Positions 58,185 to 64,000 of a DNA stretch of 64,000 bases are shown here, in pieces. The translations under genes and the position numbers were made by a program. The notes beneath the pieces were generated by a model, which worked only from the letters and a program-made list of their open reading frames with translations, searched no databases and was not told the origin of the DNA. Each line of letters begins with the position of its first letter. Within the stretch, counting starts at the first letter, position 1. This DNA comes from SIRX01 sp965214475 (GTDB taxonomy: Bacteria > Actinomycetota > Rubrobacteria > Rubrobacterales > Rubrobacteraceae): assembly GCA_965214475.1 (NCBI GenBank), contig OZ243953.1:1736001-1800000 (forward strand), in the 5' to 3' direction.

Positions 58185-59509
58185 TCAGGTACTGATCTGC
58201 TCCAATTCCTGTCCCGGTGGTATACGTCGTAGCAAGATCGTCAGCCACTGGCCGAAGGCCAATCCTACAGCAATGATTAGCCAGGTTATGGTTGGGGTGG
58301 TGATCGTGGTCAGGATCGTCCACAGCGTGGCGCCCAGCAAAAGGCCGCCCGCGAAGATGGCTCCGAGGAATCCTACCGCCGTTCCCCGAATTCGGGTTGG
58401 GAAACTCTCGGCCTGGTATGCATATCCGGCCCCAGACCACGTGCCGTTGGTGACCTGGTAGATGAGGAAGTAGATGATCACGAGCAGCACGTACTGGTCA
58501 ACTACCAAAAACAACAGGTTCAGCGGCGGGACCAGCAGAGCAGTGCCGATCAGGACTTCTCTTCGTCCCCACCTCTCCCCCAAGATTCCGCCCAGTATGT
58601 AGAAGAAGAAGCCTACGCCACCCGCGACCAGTAGCAAAGTTCCGGCCTGAGACCCGGTAAAACCTTTGGCCCGTGTGAGGAAGTCCGTTATGTAGAAGTT
58701 GGTCGCGACAAAAGAGGTGGAGTAGAAAAGCCACACGGCCGTCAGCAAGATGAGTTGGCGCCGGACGTAGCCGGGTTTTGCAAAGAGTTGCTTGACCGTG
58801 GCGCCCTGAAGGTCTTCAACGTCCACGTCGTACCTTTCTAGGAGCCTTTCTACCCTTTCATCGTCGCCTTGCTCCTGGGCCTCTTTCACCTCCTGGACGT
58901 GCTGGTAACGTGGCGACTCCCGGATAAAGACTCGCCCGATCATCACCACGACAATTGGCAAAACTCCCAGCAGGAATACGAAGCGCCATCCGAACCCGAT
59001 AAAGGCCAAATACACCCCCGAGGCGAGGAATACGCCCAGCGGCCACCCACCCTGGACTATGGAATAGAGAAAGCCCCGGTAGCGGGCTGGGACTTGCTCG
59101 TTGACGATCGTTATGGAGACGGCGAGTTCGGCCTGGGCAAAACCGGAGGCGAGCATCCTGATGATCAGAAGCTGCCAGAAAGTCTGCACGAAAAACGTGA
59201 GTCCTGTGAAAATCGCCGCTGCCGCGAGGCACAACATCCACATCCGCTTGGACCTATCGTGTCCATCCCGTAGCCGACGAACAGCGTAACAACAAACTGT
59301 GCTCCGAAGACAAAGAACCCTATAGACCCGACCAGCGTCGCCGAGAGGCCAAGTTCCGCGGATATATCTGGTATCGTGAGGACCAGCAGGTTCAGGTCGT
59401 ATGAGGCTAGCGACCAGCCCGCCAGGGCGACGATGACCAGGTAGATTGTATACCGCCGTCCGCCCTCTCCTTCTTGCAATGCCTGGTTTATATTGCTCCA
59501 ATTACTCAC
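58185..59509 (-). pseudogene. MFS transporter split by a frameshift
   Basis: Major-facilitator transporter, sugar acid or metabolite:proton symporter type, broken near 59,251-59,260. The first frame starts MSNWSNINQALQEGEGG and carries helices one and two up to VVTLFVGYGMDTIG. The second frame takes over as RSKRMWMLCLAAAAIFTGLT and runs complete to the stop at 58185, with ESPRYQHVQEVKEAQEQGDD in the central loop and FPTRIRGTAVGFLGAIF. One base inserted at the break restores the family motif G-x-x-x-D-x-x-G-R-R/S-K. It would have about 440 residues and 12 helices. It is probably the uptake system for the substrate of the neighbouring dehydratase route. Confidence 0.85.
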
Positions 59510-59533
59510 TCTCTCTCCTCCCTTTCCGCTCTT

Positions 59534-60337
59534 CTATTCCGGCAACAATGCGATAGCCCGTCCCGGTCCTCCTGAGGAGTCTTCTATTTTTATCGGCAGG
59601 AAGATAAAGTAGGCGCCACGGACCGGGAGCTGATCAAGGCTGGTCAACAGCTCGATGTAACGGAGTTCCCGGCTCAAACCTTCCTGGTGGACCGGGGCTC
59701 CTTCATGGGCGGCTCCGACGCTCGGGGCGTCTATGCCGATCGTCTTGACGCCTTTATCGTGCAGGTAGAGCGCACACTCGGGGTCAGGAGCCGGCCATCC
59801 CCGGAAGTCTCCGGTCACCAGAGAACCCTGTGTGTACTTGAGGCCTTCTTCTCCCTCTACGTAATAGCGATCCCACCCGGTCCACAGCAACACCAACTCG
59901 CCCTCTCGTATCTCACCGTGTTCTTCTTCCCAGTCTTTTATGTGATCCGGCGTTATGGAAGGACTCTCACCAGAGTTGCCTTCCTCGGATAGGAAACGTA
60001 CGTCAACGACGATCGCCGGTCCCATCAAGTCTTCGAGGGGTACTTTTTCGCCGCTTTGTTCGCCTAGAGGGCCTGACCAGGGTAGGCCGGTGTTCTCGGG
60101 GGGGATCCAGTGCGTAGGCGCGTCGAAGTGAGTCCCGCAGTGCTCGTCTATGATGACGAAATTCGTCTGGTAGGGATTCTCGCTCCGGGTTCGGCCGGTT
60201 ACTTGATCCCGCTCCTCGAACCAGTTCCAATTTTTGTGCGTGTAGATCATGTGACCCGGCCACGTACACGGCAACCGCTCGGAGAGCGTTACGGATAGAT
60301 CTACGATCCTGGCCGAACTCACGTTGGGGATGCTCAT
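59534..60337 (-). CDS. Cyclase-family protein (kynurenine formamidase-like)
   Basis: Metal-dependent hydrolase of 267 residues. ATG 60337 has AAAGGAGG just upstream; the frame extends 12 codons further without value. The family motif HCGTHFDAPTHWIPP supplies the metal-binding His and Asp residues, and DLSVTLSERLP and GVKTIGIDAPSVGAAH complete the signature. The family includes kynurenine formamidase and isatin hydrolase. In sugar loci it may open a lactone, which would fit the step between dehydrogenase and dehydratase, but this is only inferred from place. Confidence 0.88.
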   Translation of the reverse strand: MSIPNVSSARIVDLSVTLSERLPCTWPGHMIYTHKNWNWFEERDQVTGRTRSENPYQTNFVIIDEHCGTHFDAPTHWIPPENTGLPWSGPLGEQSGEKVPLEDLMGPAIVVDVRFLSEEGNSGESPSITPDHIKDWEEEHGEIREGELVLLWTGWDRYYVEGEEGLKYTQGSLVTGDFRGWPAPDPECALYLHDKGVKTIGIDAPSVGAAHEGAPVHQEGLSRELRYIELLTSLDQLPVRGAYFIFLPIKIEDSSGGPGRAIALLPE

Positions 60338-60347
60338 ATATCCTCCT

Positions 60348-61130
60348 TTAAACGACGTGGACCCTGATGCCACTGCGTTCTTCTATCGAACCGAGCGTCT
60401 CTTTCGGAGTGACGTCGCCGGTGATGAGGTCCTGGACAATTTCTAACGGCGCAACGTCGAAAAATGCCGGAGGCCCGAACTTGCTGTGATCTGCGAGCAA
60501 GACTGTCCGGCGCGCAGCGCCGACCATGGCCCGCTTGGCCTCGGCAACTGAGAGGCTTGTGTCGCTGAGCACACCGTCGGTTATGGCGTGTATGCCCATC
60601 AGGACAACGTCTACGTGCAGGTCGCGAAGGAAGGATTGAGTATAAGAACCTAACAGGGTGAAAGAGCCGCCCCGGATCTCACCGCCGGGCACCACTACCT
60701 TTGCTTCTGGAATATCGGCGAGCGCGGCGGCTATATTGACGTCGTTAGTGACGGCCGTCATGGCAATCGCTTGCCGTCCCAGCTCCTCGACCGCGCCGAG
60801 AACCGTTGATGAAGAGTCAAAGATCACGCTTTGCCCGGATTCCAACATCGAGACCGCATACCGTCCGATGCGGGCTTTCTCTTGCTGATTTTGTCGTAGC
60901 CTATCCCGAAACAAAGGCTCGAAAGTAGTACGCTCCACGGTACTCGCGCCACCATAGGAGCGCCGTACGAAACCTTCCCCTCCAAGTACCTCGAGGTCTC
61001 GCCTTACGGTCGAAGCCGAGACCTCGAGGACACCCGAGATCTCCGCCACCGTCATCGAACCGTGACGCCGTACCAGACTGAGAAGGTCCGCCTGACGCTG
61101 AACCGGTATTTTTCTACCCTGCTCCACCAA
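60348..61130 (-). CDS. DeoR-family transcriptional regulator
   Basis: Sugar-responsive repressor of 260 residues. A DeoR-type helix-turn-helix at the N-terminus, MTVAEISGVLEVSASTVRRD, is followed by the family bridging sequence LEVLGGEGFVRRSYGGAS. The C-terminal sensor domain has VIFDSSSTVLGAVEEL and AMTAVTNDVNIAAALADI, KVVVPGGEIRGGSFTLLGSY and VLLADHSKFGPPAFFDVAPL, where the conserved Asp and Lys bind a phosphorylated sugar. It is likely to control the adjacent sugar-acid genes; the upstream gap of about 215 bp is AT-rich and divergent to an SDR gene. Confidence 0.92.
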   Translation of the reverse strand: MVEQGRKIPVQRQADLLSLVRRHGSMTVAEISGVLEVSASTVRRDLEVLGGEGFVRRSYGGASTVERTTFEPLFRDRLRQNQQEKARIGRYAVSMLESGQSVIFDSSSTVLGAVEELGRQAIAMTAVTNDVNIAAALADIPEAKVVVPGGEIRGGSFTLLGSYTQSFLRDLHVDVVLMGIHAITDGVLSDTSLSVAEAKRAMVGAARRTVLLADHSKFGPPAFFDVAPLEIVQDLITGDVTPKETLGSIEERSGIRVHVV

Positions 61131-61345
61131 AGTCCTTCCCCAAAGACTCCACCCACAAAATGTAGTTTCTCACAAAACCATAAACTCAGTCAATATTTAC
61201 CAAATAAATTCAGAAACGCGCAAAATATCCGAGTATCCAGCACCTGGGGTCTGGCTAGAGATGCCTGCGGTTTCAGGCGACGAACGGTTGGGTGCGGTAC
61301 GCTTTCTAGCAAACACTGGCAAGCTCTACGTCAGGGGGAAATAGT

Positions 61346-62059
61346 ATGAATGGTAAGGTCGCTGCTGTTGTGGGGGTTGGTCCGGGACTCGGGGCGGCGA
61401 TAGCCCAACGTTTCGCAAGAGAAGGTTACACGGTCGCATTGATGGCGCGCAGCGAGGATGGTCTCTCGACGATACGGCAGGAGATAGAGGAGGAAGGTGG
61501 CACGGCGGCGGCGTTCTCCACGGACGCCACGGATCCTTCCTCGGTAGAGCAAGCCTTTGGGCAGGTGCGGGAGGAGTTTGGGGGCCCCGAAGTCCTTATC
61601 TACAATGCCGGTGTTTTTCAGATGGGCGGAATACTTGAGGTATCGCCAGAGCAATTCGATCTTTGCTTCAAGGCTAACTGCGCCGGGGCCTTCTACGCGG
61701 CGCAGCAAGTACTGCCAGCCATGCAAGAGGCCAGGCGCGGCACTGTGCTGCTGACGGGCGCTACGGCTTCGATGCGCGGGTCGGCAAAGTTTGCGGCGCT
61801 GGCGACCGGCAAATTCGGGTTGCGGGCGTTGTCGCAAAGCATGGCGCGGGAGTTTGGGCCGCAGGGCGTACACGTGGCGCACGTCGTTATAGACGGCCAG
61901 ATCAACACTCCGAGGGTTCGTGAGATGTCGCCAGACCGGGACGACAGCACGATGCTCTCACCCAACGCCACCGCCGAAACCTACTGGCAGCTACACAACC
62001 AGGACCCAACTACCTGGACGCTGGAGTTGGATCTGCGGCCTTCGGTGGAGAGTTTTTAG
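61346..62059 (+). CDS. SDR-family oxidoreductase, divergent from the DeoR regulator
   Basis: Short-chain dehydrogenase of 237 residues, atypical for the family. The cofactor motif is VVGVGPGLGAAIAQRFAREG, a GxxPGLG variant of the usual TGxxxGIG. NAGVFQMGG and VLLTGATASMRGSAKFAALA have a Thr-Gly-Ala in place of the catalytic Ser and no Tyr-x-x-x-Lys: the corresponding site reads FAALATGKFGLRAL, with Phe in place of the Tyr. This pattern is known in a branch of divergent SDRs whose activity is unclear. It lies divergent from DeoR and converges with gatD by 4 bp. Confidence 0.82.
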   Translation: MNGKVAAVVGVGPGLGAAIAQRFAREGYTVALMARSEDGLSTIRQEIEEEGGTAAAFSTDATDPSSVEQAFGQVREEFGGPEVLIYNAGVFQMGGILEVSPEQFDLCFKANCAGAFYAAQQVLPAMQEARRGTVLLTGATASMRGSAKFAALATGKFGLRALSQSMAREFGPQGVHVAHVVIDGQINTPRVREMSPDRDDSTMLSPNATAETYWQLHNQDPTTWTLELDLRPSVESF

Positions 62060-62802
62060 CCTCGCTCGGCGACGCGATTTGAGATCGCCGTGAAGGCAGC
62101 AGCCTCCATCGTATCGTCCAAAGGTTCCAGTTCGAAGGTGTCGTCCACCCGGCGGATAGCCTGCAGGATGAGCTGGTCGGTAAGCCGGGGGTTCTTGGGC
62201 AGGAGAGAGCCGTGGAGGTAGGTACCGTAAGTGTTGAGTCGGCGGGCTCCCTCACCATCGTCTTTGCCGTTGTTACCGTGGCCGGCGACGATTTTTCCTA
62301 GAGGTTTCGCATCACCCAGGTAGGTGCGGCCGCCGTGGTTCTCGAAGCCTACGACCTCGCGGGTAGAGCCGTCTTCCAACGGTACTCGGACGAGCACATT
62401 TCCGATGAGCCGCGCCTCGTCCTGCCCACCAGGTTCCGTGTGGAGGTCGAAGATGCCCACGCCGGGGAGTTTCTCACCCTCCAGCGTCTCGTAGTAGTGA
62501 CCCATAAGCTGATATCCGCCACACACCCCGAGCACGACGCCCTCATCGTCCACGATGTGCCGCAGGTCCGCACCCTTCGAACCGGAGAGATCTTCGGCTA
62601 GAAGCGATTGCTCCCGGTCCTGACCGCCACCAAAGAGGAAGATGTCGCAACCGGTCGGACTCACCCGCTCATCAAGCCCAACATCCACGACCTCTACTTC
62701 TATGCCGCGCCATTCGCAACGTTTTTTTATGGAGATCACGTTTCCCCGGTCACCGTAGAGGTTCATCATATCCGCATACAGATGGTGGATAGTTAGCTTC
62801 AT
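62056..62802 (-). CDS. gatD: Lipid II isoglutaminyl synthase, glutaminase subunit
   Basis: Type 1 glutamine amidotransferase that supplies ammonia to MurT for amidating the D-glutamate of lipid II to D-isoglutamine. The 248-residue protein shows the CobB/CobQ-like order: GDRGNVISIKKRCEWRGIEV, DIFLFGGGQDREQSL, the nucleophile Cys in VVLGVCGGYQLMGHYYE (Cys94 by count), and NHGGRTYLGDAK and GTYLHGSLLPKNPRL with the His. Its start directly follows the murT stop (1 bp or less). The pair is essential in several Gram-positives. It converges with the SDR gene by 4 bp. Confidence 0.94.
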   Translation of the reverse strand: MKLTIHHLYADMMNLYGDRGNVISIKKRCEWRGIEVEVVDVGLDERVSPTGCDIFLFGGGQDREQSLLAEDLSGSKGADLRHIVDDEGVVLGVCGGYQLMGHYYETLEGEKLPGVGIFDLHTEPGGQDEARLIGNVLVRVPLEDGSTREVVGFENHGGRTYLGDAKPLGKIVAGHGNNGKDDGEGARRLNTYGTYLHGSLLPKNPRLTDQLILQAIRRVDDTFELEPLDDTMEAAAFTAISNRVAERG

Positions 62803-64000
62803 CTAGTCCTCCCAGAAAGGATGTGTGTGCCCCAGGTCGCTCAAGGTCTTGCGGATTTCTAACATAGCCGTGTAGGTCGGCAGCACGTAGAGCGTCTCTC
62901 CGGGCGGAGTTTTTTCCAGCGCCTTCTTTATGGCGTCTTCGCGGGCGGGGATCACGTCGCCTACCGGCAGGTCAGCGTATTTTAGACGCACGGCCATGTC
63001 ATCCGCCCGGAGGCCACTGACCATGAACGGCCGGATCTCGCTGGCGTGGCCCGAGTCGCGGGCGTCGGCGAGCATCTCAAAGTCCACGTCCCACAGCCAA
63101 GAGACATCCCTTCCGTCGGCGTGGTTGTCGTTTATGGCTATGAGGACGTTCTTCGCCTCGCCGCCGGTGACGAAGGTGCGTAGGATCTCATTAAACCCCA
63201 CCGGGTTCTTTATGAGGAGAAGAAAGGCCTCCTTCTCCCCCGCCTGTACCCGCTCCACACGCCCAAACGCACCGCCAAACTCCTTCAGGCCGAGCACCAC
63301 GGCATCTGGCACAACCCCCCCCTCCAGCGCGACCGTCGCCGCCGCCAAAGCGTTGTATACGTTGTATAGCCCCGGCAACTTTATCTCTACCTCTAGTTCA
63401 ACGTCAGGTGCTTTCAGGAGGAAACTGCATCCCCGCGCCCCGTTCAAGCGCACCCGGCTCGCCCGGTACTCCGGATCCGGGCGTACAAAGGGGCAGTGCG
63501 GACAGTCGTAGAGACCAACGTGACCCATGTATATGACGTCGTAGTCTAAAGCCGTGCCGCAGATCGGGCAGTCCTTCGAGTCCGCGATGTGCTGCAACCT
63601 GCCGGTGTCGAGCGCGGGCTCGTCTACTCCATAATAGACCGGGTTCGCGGCGGATCCTCCGAGGCTCGCGACTAGCGGGTCGTCGGCGTTTAGCACCACC
63701 GCCCCGTCTCGCGGCAAGTCCTTGAACGCGGAGGCGATAACTTTCCCCGTGTAAGCCAGTTCTCCGTACCGGTCGAGTTGATCCCTGAACAAGTTGAGGA
63801 CTGCAAGTATCTTCAACCGGGCTTCGGCGGCGACTCCCGGCACATTTGCCTCGTCCACCTCGAAAAGTCCTATCTCAGAGCGCGGCCTACCGGCCAGGTT
63901 CGAGTCCAAGACTAGAGACGCAGTCACGCCGGTAATGAGGTTCGCGCCCGTGGAGTTGTTTACGGCACTGACACCGGCAGTCCGGAGTATGCCGTCCACC
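62803..64000 (-). CDS. murT: Lipid II isoglutaminyl synthase, Mur ligase subunit (N-terminus beyond edge)
   Basis: ATP-dependent ligase partner of GatD, at the membrane face where lipid II is made. About 399 residues are visible; the gene runs off the right edge. The first part, TAGVSAVNNSTGANLITGVT with the Mur-ligase fold after the P-loop, implies that about 65 residues including GTNGKTT lie outside. A MurT-specific zinc ribbon follows, CPICGTALDYDVIYMGHV and CPHCPFVRPDP. The C-terminal domain has VLIAINDNHADGRDVSWLWD, the catalytic Asp region seen in MurT. The visible sequence matches MurT, not MurC-F. Confidence 0.92.
   Translation of the reverse strand, partial: VDGILRTAGVSAVNNSTGANLITGVTASLVLDSNLAGRPRSEIGLFEVDEANVPGVAAEARLKILAVLNLFRDQLDRYGELAYTGKVIASAFKDLPRDGAVVLNADDPLVASLGGSAANPVYYGVDEPALDTGRLQHIADSKDCPICGTALDYDVIYMGHVGLYDCPHCPFVRPDPEYRASRVRLNGARGCSFLLKAPDVELEVEIKLPGLYNVYNALAAATVALEGGVVPDAVVLGLKEFGGAFGRVERVQAGEKEAFLLLIKNPVGFNEILRTFVTGGEAKNVLIAINDNHADGRDVSWLWDVDFEMLADARDSGHASEIRPFMVSGLRADDMAVRLKYADLPVGDVIPAREDAIKKALEKTPPGETLYVLPTYTAMLEIRKTLSDLGHTHPFWED

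Noticed and set aside
1..64000. CRISPR arrays, insertion sequences, tRNA or rRNA genes
   Set aside because: No regularly spaced direct repeats, transposase genes or recognisable RNA gene structures were seen.

Overview
The window reads as chromosomal DNA of a moderately high-GC actinobacterium, most likely of the Rubrobacter lineage. This is inferred from gene content: a bacteriorhodopsin-like pump, GT20 and TreT trehalose enzymes, a MurT/GatD pair, a DEDD exonuclease-UvrC fusion, frequent GTG and TTG starts, and several apparently leaderless genes. No rRNA, tRNA, CRISPR array, phage or insertion sequence was recognised.

Layout. 1-4049 (minus): a PTS sugar operon (fruK, fructose EIIA, fructose EIIBC, HPr, then mtlA running off the left edge), divergent from a SorC-type regulator (4339-5442). 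5603-15343: housekeeping and envelope genes, namely a FUSC-like protein, NlpC/P60, MBL hydrolase, ApgM, a family 5 uracil-DNA glycosylase without a normal start codon, a lipoprotein, HD protein, Ddl, MscS, a LonN-domain protein and an SDR. 15340-16221: a decayed SDR gene ending in degenerate octamer repeats. 16225-21931 (minus): the most interesting locus, an apparent operon with two different CydA-like b-type cytochromes around a Rieske protein, a b6-type cytochrome b and a subunit IV, ending in a translationally coupled 41-residue one-helix protein. There is no CydB, cytochrome c1 or cytochrome f. 22126-26261: a membrane protein, an ABC exporter and a purine permease.

26436-29715 (plus): an envelope-stress cluster (GlsB-like, two Asp23/Gls24-like proteins, two AmaP-like anchors, DUF2273-like) followed directly by a rhodopsin with a D-T-G helix C motif. 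29797-36568 (minus): trehalose synthesis, an RsbW-like kinase, an SPFH protein and a large secreted Ala/Glu-rich coiled-coil protein. 36962-47102: a frameshifted unknown gene, a methyltransferase, a degenerate LytM-like membrane protein, a site-2 protease, a two-component system, DNA-repair genes and moeA. Near 47,836 a ureD fragment and an Nramp-like transporter fragment meet head to head, both lacking their N-termini, which marks a deletion or assembly junction.

49091-61130: catabolism. LutABC and an HpaI-type aldolase lie near L-fuconate dehydratase, several SDRs, a broken alcohol dehydrogenase, a broken MFS transporter, a cyclase and a DeoR regulator. Together they resemble a non-phosphorylated deoxy-sugar acid route ending in pyruvate and lactate or lactaldehyde, with LutABC oxidising lactate. 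61346-64000: an SDR, then gatD and murT for lipid II amidation; murT runs off the right edge.

At least four genes carry frame breaks, two of them in or beside homopolymer runs. They may be real pseudogenes or base-calling errors; the sequence alone cannot decide.
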